The translations under genes were made by a program, and so were the position numbers. 36,236 nt of DNA from positions 1-36,236 of the forward strand of contig JAQBGF010000068.1 in the NCBI GenBank assembly GCA_032122615.1. The letters run 5' to 3'. The notes below the pieces were generated by a model that ran no database searches, was not told the DNA's origin, and saw nothing but the letters and a program-made list of their open reading frames with translations. Below, piece by piece: positions 1 to 7,750 of this stretch. The stretch comes from SHZI01 sp032122615. Its GTDB lineage: Bacteria > Pseudomonadota > Gammaproteobacteria > Steroidobacterales > GCA-2729495. Numbering within the stretch: the first letter of the stretch is position 1; each line of letters opens with the position of its first letter.

Positions 1-9
1 GTCGCGTGG

Positions 10-453
10 CTAATTGAGCGTGATCTTCAGTTCCATGGGCTGGTCACTAACGGTGAAGACTGCGTCCCTGAACTTCGGCGCGCTCCACTTCGCCGGCGCG
101 TCGTTGGACGAACCCGTAGGCTCGGTCGGCATGCCGATGAAGTTGGTGTCGAGCTTACGGTTGCCGTTGATGTCCTGAAGCACCGACAGTGCGTAGCTCC
201 CGGGTGGCAGGAGCATCTCGAAGGTCACGGTGCCGTCGTGGACATTGCCGGCAACCGGCACTTCTTTACTGGCGACGGTGGTGGCGCCGAGCCAGGTCTC
301 CAGGCTGCTGTAGGCGCCGGCCAGCAGTGTGCCGCCCGGCTTCACGACGTTACTCACGACCACCCGCACGGGCGTTTCACCTGCAGCCGCGCCAGCTGCG
401 GAAAGAATCGACAGCAGCGCGGGCACCAGCAGGGAAGAAGGGAAGTAGCGCAT
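10..453 (-). CDS. Exported DUF2141 family protein
   Basis: A 147-residue protein starting at the ATG at 451-453, preceded by a GAGG-type ribosome site. A longer reading that begins further upstream adds residues that do not look like a signal peptide. Residues 1-24 form a typical signal peptide (hydrophobic core LLVPALLSILSAAGAAAG), so the mature protein is periplasmic or secreted. The body has the pattern of DUF2141: small beta-rich proteins with a central G-x-Y-A-L-x-V-L-x-D-x-N-x-N-x-K-L-D segment, seen here as GSYALSVLQDINGNRKLD. The family has no established biochemical role. It is transcribed away from plsX and shows no visible link to the glucan genes. Confidence 0.75.
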   Translation of the reverse strand: MRYFPSSLLVPALLSILSAAGAAAGETPVRVVVSNVVKPGGTLLAGAYSSLETWLGATTVASKEVPVAGNVHDGTVTFEMLLPPGSYALSVLQDINGNRKLDTNFIGMPTEPTGSSNDAPAKWSAPKFRDAVFTVSDQPMELKITLN

Positions 454-709
454 CGGGCTAACCTCGGTGAATGGGGCGTAGTGTACTCGCACGCCATCCC
501 GGGGTAACACCTGCCTTCCGGGCAACCAGGGATGCAGGCGAGCCTCCGGCCGAAGCGTTCTGTGAGCCGAAAACCGGAACCTCGGAAATCCACGATAGTC
601 AGCGGCACCAGGTCCGGAAAATCATAAAAAATATGGCTGTAGAAGCTTCGGTGAGGCGCATAAGCCTGGCGCCATCCATGGCTCGGTCTACCCGGAGTAA
701 AGTGCCTGC

Positions 710-1771
710 ATGGTTACGGTGGCATTGGATGCAATGGGCGGGGATTTCGCGCCGGCGGAACCGGTGGCGGGCGCGGCCATGGCCAGCATGGATGAACGCG
801 GGCCCCACCTCCTCCTGGTCGGGGATGTGGGGCGGATCCAGGCGGAGCTGAAGAAGCACGAGCACACACCCGGGAGGTTCAGCTTTGAGGCGGCACAGGA
901 GGCGGTGCCCATGGACGCGACGCCGCGCGAGGCGCTGGACAGACTCCCGGACGCGTCGATCAGCGTGGCCGCCCGCGCGGTGTGCGCGGGCAAGGCGGAC
1001 GCGCTGGTCAGCGCGGGGAACACGGGCGCGTTGATCCTGTCCTGCAGCACCATCTGGAACCGGCTGGAAGGCGTACGGCGCTGCGCGTTGGCGGCCGTGT
1101 TTCCCACGGAACGTCGCCGCGGCGAGAATCAGGATCCATTTTCACTGATCCTGGATGTGGGTGCCACGCTGGAGGCCAGTGCCCAGGATCTGGTGGCGTT
1201 TGCTGTTATGGGCAGCGCTTATGCCGCGCGCATATCAAGAAACCCGCAGCCACTGGTGGCCCTGTTGTCCAGCGGGAGCGAGCCCGGGAAGGGACGGCCG
1301 GAGATCGTTGCAGCCCACCAGTTGCTGAAACTTAACCGGGCCATAACGTTCATTGGTAACGTGGAGGGCGTGGATTTGCCACACGGCAGGGCGGACGTGA
1401 TTGTGACCGACGGGTTCACGGGCAATGTGGTGCTCAAGATGCTGGAGGGCGTGAGTGAAACGGTAATGAACATTGGCAGGTACGCCTACCGGTCCAGCAT
1501 CTTCTGGCGCGCGGGGTTGATGTTCCTGGGCAGTGGTATCCGACAGTTGCGCCAGCTGACGGACTGGCAGGAGTACGGCGGGGCACCCGTCCTGGGTTTT
1601 GACCACGTGTGCATCAAGGCCCACGGCCGCAGTGGCAGGCGTGCAATCGCCAACGCCATACGCGTGGCCAACAAGGCGGTGCGGACGGAAGTGGTCGCCG
1701 CCATGCGGGAGGGGCTGGCCAGGGCGCACGAGCTGGATTCTCCGGACCAGTCTCCCGCGCGCGAGGCCTGA
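710..1771 (+). CDS. plsX: PlsX-like phosphate acyltransferase (divergent copy)
   Basis: This 353-residue protein begins with the PlsX hallmark VALDAMGGDFAP and carries the conserved VSAGNTGAL and VTDGFTGNVVLKMLEG segments. PlsX converts acyl-ACP and phosphate into acyl phosphate, the first step of phospholipid acyl transfer by the PlsY route, at the cytoplasmic face of the membrane. Two points are odd. It is not beside rpmF or fabH, its usual gammaproteobacterial neighbours, but 62 bp upstream of gap. The segment that reads LLNIGEE in E. coli PlsX (recalled) is LLSSGSEPGKG here. It may therefore be a second, diverged paralogue; whether a canonical plsX exists elsewhere cannot be seen. The ATG has a GGAG at 694-697, spaced rather far (12 nt). 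Confidence 0.82.
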   Translation: MVTVALDAMGGDFAPAEPVAGAAMASMDERGPHLLLVGDVGRIQAELKKHEHTPGRFSFEAAQEAVPMDATPREALDRLPDASISVAARAVCAGKADALVSAGNTGALILSCSTIWNRLEGVRRCALAAVFPTERRRGENQDPFSLILDVGATLEASAQDLVAFAVMGSAYAARISRNPQPLVALLSSGSEPGKGRPEIVAAHQLLKLNRAITFIGNVEGVDLPHGRADVIVTDGFTGNVVLKMLEGVSETVMNIGRYAYRSSIFWRAGLMFLGSGIRQLRQLTDWQEYGGAPVLGFDHVCIKAHGRSGRRAIANAIRVANKAVRTEVVAAMREGLARAHELDSPDQSPAREA

Positions 1772-1833
1772 CCCAATTTTTTTTTCATTCGCAATAGAAT
1801 CTCAACCTTTCACCAAATCGATGGAGGATAGTC

Positions 1834-2832
<999 letters not shown>

Positions 2833-2856
2833 AGCCTGAACCTGACGGGGCACAAG

Positions 2857-4044
2857 ATGAACATCCTTAAAATGGCCGATCTCGAGCTCGCCGGCAAGCG
2901 CGTCTTCATTCGGGCCGACCTCAATGTGCCCCAGGACGACGCCGGCAACATCACGGAGGACACGCGCATCCGTGCTTCCGTGCCCGGCATCAGGCTGGCG
3001 CTCGACAAGGGCGCCGCCGTCATGGTGACCTCCCACCTCGGCCGGCCGAAGGAGGGTGAGTTCAAGCCGGAGGACACGCTGGCGCCGGTCGCACGGCGCT
3101 TGTCCGAGCTGCTTGAACAACCGGTGCGGCTGGTGCAGAACTGGGTCGACGGGGACTTTAAGGTCAAGCCTGGTGAAGTCGTGATGCTGGAGAACTGCCG
3201 CATCAACAAGGGTGAGAAGAAGAACTCCGACGAGCTGGCGCAGAAGATGGCCAGGCTGTGCGACGTTTTCGTGATGGATGCCTTCGCGACGTCGCACCGG
3301 GCCGAGGCGACCACGCAGGGGATCGCCAGGTTCGCGCCGGTGGCCTGCGCGGGACCGCTCCTCGCCCGGGAAATCGATGCGCTGTCGAATGCGCTGGCCA
3401 AACCGAAACGGCCGCTGGTTGCGATCGTTGCCGGCTCGAAGGTGTCGACCAAGCTCACGGTCCTGAAGAACCTCTCGGCGAAGGTCGACCAGCTCGTCGT
3501 CGGCGGGGGCATTGCCAATACCTTCCTGGCAGCGCAGGGCCGGAACATCGGGAAGTCCCTGGCGGAGGCAGACCTGCTGGATGAGGCGAGGGCAGTGATC
3601 GAGGCCTGCCGCGCGCGCGGCGGCGATGTGCCGCTGCCTGTCGACGTGGTCTGCGCGAAGGAGCTTTCTCCGACCGCCGTCGCCACCCTCAAGACGCTGG
3701 ATCAGGTGGCGGACGACGACCTGATCCTCGACATCGGGCCGCAGTCGGCGCAGAAGCTGGCCGACATCATCGGCCGTGCCGGGACAGTCGTGTGGAACGG
3801 CCCCGTGGGCGTCTTCGAGTACGACCAGTTCGCCACGGGAACGGAAACCGTGGCCCGCGCCATCGCCTCCTCGCCGGCATTCTCGCTCGCGGGCGGGGGT
3901 GACACGCTGGCCGCGATCGCCAAGTACGGCATCGGCCCGAAGATCGGCTACATCTCGACCGCCGGCGGGGCCTTCCTCGAATTTCTGGAGGGCAAGACGC
4001 TCCCCGCCGTGGCGATCCTGGAGGAGAGGGCGGAGCGAGGCTGA
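2857..4044 (+). CDS. pgk: Phosphoglycerate kinase
   Basis: The 395-residue product is close to the usual length of bacterial Pgk. It shows the N-terminal ADLNVP substrate loop, the TSHLGRP segment, the GSKVSTKLTVL and GGGIANTF segments, and the C-terminal nucleotide-binding GGGDTLAA with STAGGAFLEFLEG. It transfers the acyl phosphate of 1,3-bisphosphoglycerate to ADP. It lies 24 bp after gap. No pyk, fba or tkt follows, although these often accompany gap-pgk in gammaproteobacteria. No convincing terminator hairpin was found just downstream. Confidence 0.97.
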   Translation: MNILKMADLELAGKRVFIRADLNVPQDDAGNITEDTRIRASVPGIRLALDKGAAVMVTSHLGRPKEGEFKPEDTLAPVARRLSELLEQPVRLVQNWVDGDFKVKPGEVVMLENCRINKGEKKNSDELAQKMARLCDVFVMDAFATSHRAEATTQGIARFAPVACAGPLLAREIDALSNALAKPKRPLVAIVAGSKVSTKLTVLKNLSAKVDQLVVGGGIANTFLAAQGRNIGKSLAEADLLDEARAVIEACRARGGDVPLPVDVVCAKELSPTAVATLKTLDQVADDDLILDIGPQSAQKLADIIGRAGTVVWNGPVGVFEYDQFATGTETVARAIASSPAFSLAGGGDTLAAIAKYGIGPKIGYISTAGGAFLEFLEGKTLPAVAILEERAERG

Positions 4045-4414
4045 GCGGGCACCGCCGGGCATGAGAAGTCTGGCGATGGTCGCGAGCAGATGAATCAGCA
4101 GGATGTGGGCATTGCGCACCCTGGCATTCGGGCCATACGGAATGCACTGTGCGTGTTATGTAAAACGCAGCGACATCGCCTGCCTGGGTGCTTGACAGCC
4201 GCATTAAATTGGCGGAAAAACGGATTGTCGATCCCGCCGACCGGATGGGCTTCAGGGCGAAGCCTCAATTAGGTCGGATTCCATACCCTCACTCGCAGGG
4301 CGTTGCGACACTCAAGGACGGCTGCAGGCGCTGATTTGGCGCGGGCGATGTTTGCGCGCCGTGCCGAAAGACTGGGTTTGGATTGATAACAATAAGTATT
4401 AACCGGGGAATACG
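4045..4414. other. Intergenic stretch without a supported gene
   Basis: These 370 bases between pgk and the first VPLPA-CTERM gene hold only short reading frames without recognisable protein features or ribosome sites. A TTGACAGC at 4192-4199 matches half of the LacI-type operator described elsewhere, but no inverted second half follows. The last 40 bases are AT-rich and probably hold the leader of the gene at 4415, which has a purine-rich GGGGAA just before its ATG. A TATTAA at 4397-4402 has no good -35 partner. Confidence 0.4.
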
Positions 4415-5023
4415 ATGAATAAGTCACGTCTGATCGGCGCGCTCTGCGCCGTTATGTTGTCCTTAATAAGTGCGTCGGCCAATGCGTCACTGGTCTTTTT
4501 AATAAATACGTATACGACTGATGAAGTGTCATTCTCTATTAGCGGAACATTTGACGCGGATACTATCGGTATTTTTCCGGGCTATCTGGCGGTCAAGAAT
4601 GACTGGTCAAACAATATCGGTGTTCACACGGAATGGTTTAGTGGGACCCCGGCAATAACCGTTAACTCGATCTTGATTGGAGGCTTGCCGCCGAGTCTGA
4701 CGCAAGCCCAGGATAACTCGAGCAATGCCTGGAATGACGACGTTTTCTTCATTAATGCCGTTAACAATACTGTGCCTTTTACAGCGGGTACAACTGTGTC
4801 AGGGTCAATCACCTTGTCTGGAGTTGGCTTGTTCAATCCTGCGGATCTGGCCACCCTTGAACTCGTATCAGGTTTGAATTTCACCAGTCCCTCAGACGGC
4901 AATGACGATTGGGCACGCCTTGAGGCTAGCGCACAATCTGTAATTCCGTTGCCGGCCGCCGTCTGGCTCTTTGGCTCCGCCCTCGGCGTGATGGGTGTGA
5001 TGCGCAGGAAGATCAGCTGCTAA
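4415..5023 (+). CDS. Exported VPLPA-CTERM sorting-domain protein
   Basis: A 202-residue protein with a signal peptide at residues 1-24 (cleavage after SANA), a body of unknown fold rich in Ser, Thr and Asn, and a C-terminal tail IPLPAAVWLFGSALG followed by a short hydrophobic stretch and MRRK. That tail is the VPLPA-CTERM form of the PEP-CTERM sorting signal, which exosortase-type systems recognise. The protein is expected to be processed at the inner membrane and sent to the envelope or exopolysaccharide. No exosortase is in the window. The coding sequence is visibly more AT-rich than neighbouring genes, which suggests transfer or relaxed selection. Function of the body is not recognised. 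Confidence 0.85.
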   Translation: MNKSRLIGALCAVMLSLISASANASLVFLINTYTTDEVSFSISGTFDADTIGIFPGYLAVKNDWSNNIGVHTEWFSGTPAITVNSILIGGLPPSLTQAQDNSSNAWNDDVFFINAVNNTVPFTAGTTVSGSITLSGVGLFNPADLATLELVSGLNFTSPSDGNDDWARLEASAQSVIPLPAAVWLFGSALGVMGVMRRKISC

Positions 5024-5368
5024 CTTCTACTCACGGACTGCACCATGGAACCCGCTTCGGCGGGTCTTCAAGCTCGACCTGGACAGTGGCGAAGGCTCCG
5101 GCGGGCAGGGTGCCCGGTAACGCCGGGGAGGTGCGAGCCTGCGGAAAGTGCAGAACTCGTGTTATTCGGCAGACTTGTTTATTTTGCTGCGTTGACACAA
5201 GCGCGACGGTTTCCCGCGTCGCCGATGCCGTGAACCGGTGGCATCGGCCGGGGGCGACGGTGCGTCCCTGCTCACCAGTTTCGAGGTCCCGTACCCCCGC
5301 GCTGCGGAGCGCCGTTAACATAAGCCAAACAGCCATTTAGCATCACCGGCAGCCCTTGGCCGTAATCG

Positions 5369-5384
5369 TTGACAGCGCTTTCAT
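5369..5384 (+). promoter_or_regulatory. Probable LacI-family operator (imperfect copy)
   Basis: TTGACAGCGCTTTCAT matches 14 of 16 positions of the perfect palindrome TTGACAGCGCTGTCAA found at 24463-24478. Its first six bases serve as a consensus -35 box. It lies 107 bases before the start codon of the CBM-like VPLPA-CTERM gene. The shared design suggests control by the same repressor as the glucan locus. Confidence 0.6.
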
Positions 5385-5397
5385 GGTGGGGTAAAAA
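5369..5397 (+). promoter_or_regulatory. Sigma70-type promoter overlapping the operator
   Basis: TTGACA at 5369-5374, a 17-base spacer, and TAAAAA at 5392-5397 as the -10 box. The same TTGACA-N17-TAAAA layout recurs at the GH3 promoter (24463-24491). The transcript would start near 5404 and give a leader of roughly 87 nt. Confidence 0.6.
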
Positions 5398-5430
5398 GGA
5401 CTTACTGAAAATTAAATAATCAACTTCAGA

Positions 5431-5480
5431 AGTAATAAGACGCCCAATTTTTAGAACTAATAAAACGCCTACTTTTAAGG
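5431..5480 (+). repeat. Two tandem 25-base repeats in a 5' leader
   Basis: Unit one (5431-5455) and unit two (5456-5480) agree at 19 of 25 positions. Both contain TAATAA, then ACGCC, then a T-rich run. The second unit runs into the AAGGGGAA ribosome site of the gene at 5491. The repeats lie in the predicted transcribed leader. Confidence 0.55.
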
Positions 5481-5490
5481 GGAACCTTTA

Positions 5491-6153
5491 ATGACTAGAA
5501 AATATTCACGTTTACTACTGGGAGTCGCAGCGACGATGCTGCTCGCTTCCACGGCCTCGGCAAACCTGCTCGTCAACCCGGGCTTTGAAAACCCAGCGAC
5601 AGGCGGCGCTCCGCCTGAGTATTTCGGTGCAACCGGCTGGGCGGACTTCGGTGGTACCACGTACACCATTTCTGCCGGACCAATCGGACCGGCTGGCGCG
5701 CATACCGGTGACCAGGTCCTGAAGGTCTTCGGTTTCGGCGGCGTGTACCAGCAGTTCGCGGCTTCCGCGGGGCAGACCTGGGACGGTGGCGCCTGGGCGT
5801 TGAACGATTCGTTCGACCTGATGGGCGGCGGCCAGGTTGCCGCAGTCAATATCGAGTGGATTGCAGCCGATGGCATCACCTCTCTTGGTGCCGTACTCGG
5901 GCCCACAATTACCGCAGCGACACCAGCCGATATCTGGAACTTCCTGACGGTTAGCGGTGTGGCTATTGCGGGCACGTCATTTGCACGGCTCGTGCTGATC
6001 ACCGGCGACTTCCTGCCGGGCGGACAGGCGGGCGCACCCCGTTTTGACGATGCGTTCATGCTGGAACGCGTTGCTATTCCGGTGCCCGCTGCAGTCTGGC
6101 TCTTCGGTTCTGCGCTAGGGATGCTCGGCTGGATCCGTCGCAAGGCGATCTGA
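5491..6153 (+). CDS. Exported CBM-like protein with VPLPA-CTERM tail
   Basis: A 220-residue protein. Residues 1-24 are a signal peptide (cleavage after ASA, mature start near NLLVNPGFE). The body has the outline of a CBM4/9-type beta-sandwich: an opening LLVNPGFENP, a central YQQF strand, a W-x-x-L-T-V-S-G strand, and a closing FDDAFML. This matches the layout of the two modules in the GH16 protein at 14612-17212. The C-terminus IPVPAAVWLFGSALG followed by WIRRK is a VPLPA-CTERM sorting signal. It has no catalytic domain, so a glycan-binding role at the cell surface or in the matrix is inferred. It is preceded by the same operator/promoter design as the glucan locus and followed by a strong terminator. 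Confidence 0.85.
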   Translation: MTRKYSRLLLGVAATMLLASTASANLLVNPGFENPATGGAPPEYFGATGWADFGGTTYTISAGPIGPAGAHTGDQVLKVFGFGGVYQQFAASAGQTWDGGAWALNDSFDLMGGGQVAAVNIEWIAADGITSLGAVLGPTITAATPADIWNFLTVSGVAIAGTSFARLVLITGDFLPGGQAGAPRFDDAFMLERVAIPVPAAVWLFGSALGMLGWIRRKAI

Positions 6154-6183
6154 TCAAGTCGGCTACAAGTAAAGGTAATAATC

Positions 6184-6213
6184 GAGGCCCCGCTTGCGGG
6201 GCCTCTTTTTTTT
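6184..6213 (+). terminator. Rho-independent terminator
   Basis: A perfect 9-bp stem (GAGGCCCCG / CGGGGCCTC) with a 4-base loop is followed by eight T residues (6206-6213). It lies 31 bases after the stop codon of the CBM-like VPLPA-CTERM gene. Confidence 0.95.
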
Positions 6214-6278
6214 GCCAACGGCAATATCGGTGCGGGACGTTCGGCCCGTTCTCGCCGCTGACGGGACGGTTGCTTGAG

Positions 6279-6509
6279 TCAGACCGCAGACCCGTCAATT
6301 GTGGGCAGTCCTAAAGACCTGTTCACTACGCGCCGGCGAGCCAGAATCCTGGCGGCCGGATTGGGAGAGTAATTGAGCTCCGCGATGGCCAGAGCGACCC
6401 TTTCTTGTGTCGCGGCACGTACATTCGGATCCAGGTTAATCACACGGGACACGGTCTTTATGGATACCCCGGCGAGGTCTGCTACGTTGTTGATGGTGGC
6501 CTTTTTCAT
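6279..6509 (-). pseudogene. LacI-family regulator remnant, DNA-binding domain only
   Basis: The frame starting at the ATG at 6507-6509 encodes 76 residues. Residues 4-60 are a typical LacI-family helix-turn-helix and hinge (VADLAGVSIKTVSRVIN, then NYSPNPAARILARRR). The frame then ends after 16 unrelated residues, whereas full members have about 330-340 residues with an effector-binding domain. No effector-domain sequence is visible between its stop and the terminator at 6184-6213. It is most likely a deletion relic, although a DNA-binding-only product could still be made. Its recognition helix VSIKTVSRV is identical to that of the LacI protein at the right window edge. Confidence 0.75.
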
Positions 6510-6740
6510 GCGTGGATTGATGCTCCAGAATAATTCAGTCGGGGCGCAAAACATTCTCCGCGCTCCATTCATTTTTCACGTTCAAGTTCCGCACAAGTGA
6601 CTTTCATGGCCTGACGACGCCTGCCGAACGACAGCTGTGGTCTGCGTTCAGGATGGTCTCGAATCTTGTTGATTCGATCATCGGCGTGTACTCGAATCCC
6701 AAGCGCGATCCGCGCCGTATGTCGTTTTGATCGAGCGGAG
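6510..6740. other. Junction region with a possible 3' gene remnant
   Basis: No complete gene. On the plus strand an open frame without a convincing start runs to a stop at 6728-6730 and ends TPAERQLWSAF...VYSNPKRDPRRMSF. This looks more protein-like than random sequence, but I do not recognise it. Next to a truncated LacI gene, it suggests a rearranged junction at the end of the glucan operon. Confidence 0.25.
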
Positions 6741-7718
6741 CTAAGCCGACAGCGCCGCCGCTCGGATTGCATCGATCGCTGCCATCGATTTGATCGGATC
6801 GTCATCGGCCAGAACAAAAGGTGCGCCGTCGCGCAGCGCCGCAACGACAGCCTCCAACTGGGCCGCGAACGTCGCCGGTCCATCGACGGTTTCATTGCGC
6901 ACCACGCCCTCGATCCGGGTCTCAAGCAGATGTCCCATTTGCGGGGCCAGAGGGTTCATCACACTCATCTGGCCGAAAGTGCCCTCGACGGTGACGAACG
7001 CCTTGAAGCTGTCCCCATCCATGCCGCACGAAATGCGCGCCGGCAAACCGCTTGGAAAACGCAACTCGGCTTGCGTCTCCGCATCGACCCCGGCGACGAA
7101 CCGCATGCGTGCCGACGAAACAACGGGCTCTTCCCCCGTCACGACGCGCGCCCACTGCAATGGATAACATCCCAGATCCATCAACGCTCCGCCGCCGAGT
7201 TCCGCGTGCCAGCGAAACTCCGCAGGCGCGTTTTCGATTGGAACATAAAACGCCGCATCGATGGCTTTGAGCGCTCCGAGTTGGCCGCCGCCCACGATGT
7301 CGACGATGCGCTGCCACAGCGCGTGATGGCGATAATGAAACGCCTCGAATACGCGCCGCCCCGCAAGTCCCGCTGCCGCTACCATCTCAGCCGCCTGCGC
7401 GGCGTTCATGGCGAACGGCTTCTCGACCAGGACATGCTTTCCCGCACGCAACGCCGCGATCGCATGCTCTGCATGAAACGCCGGCGGAGTGGCGATGTAA
7501 ACGAGATCGATGTCCGGATCGACCATCAACGCAGAATAAGTTTCGTGCACATGGGGAACGCCGTGCGCCGTGGCAAATCCGCGGGCCCGCACCGGGTCGC
7601 GAGCGGCAATGGCGGCCACATGTGCCCGCGGGTTCTCCTGCGCAGGCGCGATCATTGCATAGACAGCAACCCGGGCAGCGCCGATGATGCCGATGTTGAG
7701 TGCGTGGTGTGTGGTCAT
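6741..7718 (-). CDS. Gfo/Idh/MocA family NAD(P)-dependent oxidoreductase
   Basis: From the ATG at 7716-7718 the protein has 325 residues. Residues 8-17 (IGIIGAARVA) form the Rossmann dinucleotide loop in the GxxGxA form, and residues 99-101 are the EKP signature with the catalytic-type Lys100. The later GGGALMDLGCYPLQ replaces the D-x-G-x-H pattern of inositol dehydrogenases. It resembles the subgroup that includes D-xylose dehydrogenase and dimeric dihydrodiol dehydrogenase. No signal peptide is present, so the protein is cytosolic. It follows the GH-A glycosidase gene after 32 bp and is probably the last intact gene of the minus-strand operon. Substrate unknown; a sugar or sugar-derived aldehyde or ketone is plausible. 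Confidence 0.85.
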   Translation of the reverse strand: MTTHHALNIGIIGAARVAVYAMIAPAQENPRAHVAAIAARDPVRARGFATAHGVPHVHETYSALMVDPDIDLVYIATPPAFHAEHAIAALRAGKHVLVEKPFAMNAAQAAEMVAAAGLAGRRVFEAFHYRHHALWQRIVDIVGGGQLGALKAIDAAFYVPIENAPAEFRWHAELGGGALMDLGCYPLQWARVVTGEEPVVSSARMRFVAGVDAETQAELRFPSGLPARISCGMDGDSFKAFVTVEGTFGQMSVMNPLAPQMGHLLETRIEGVVRNETVDGPATFAAQLEAVVAALRDGAPFVLADDDPIKSMAAIDAIRAAALSA

Positions 7719-7750
7719 GAACGCAGGCCGCACGTGTGACACTGATTAAC

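Larger units (their letters stand above)
5024..5490. promoter_or_regulatory. Intergenic control region upstream of the CBM-like VPLPA-CTERM gene
   Basis: These 467 bases contain no supported gene. The first 300 bases are GC-rich and carry overlapping short frames on both strands that look random. The last 120 bases become AT-rich. They hold a LacI-type operator/promoter (5369-5397) and a tandem 25-base repeat (5431-5480) directly before the ribosome site AAGGGGAA. Confidence 0.5.

Noticed and set aside
1777..1785. Run of nine T residues after plsX as a terminator
   Set aside because: No stable hairpin precedes it. It may still affect plsX-gap read-through, but it cannot be called a terminator.
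4192..4199. TTGACAGC half-site after pgk as a fourth operator
   Set aside because: The second arm is absent (GCATTAAA follows), and the base run 17 positions on is a poor -10. It is too weak to call.
5031..5336. Minus-strand frame of 101 codons between the two VPLPA-CTERM genes
   Set aside because: No ribosome site, no signal peptide or motif; overlapping frames on the other strand are equally long.
6666..7739. Plus-strand frame of 357 codons
   Set aside because: It is antisense to the Gfo/Idh oxidoreductase and is Arg/His-rich without motifs.
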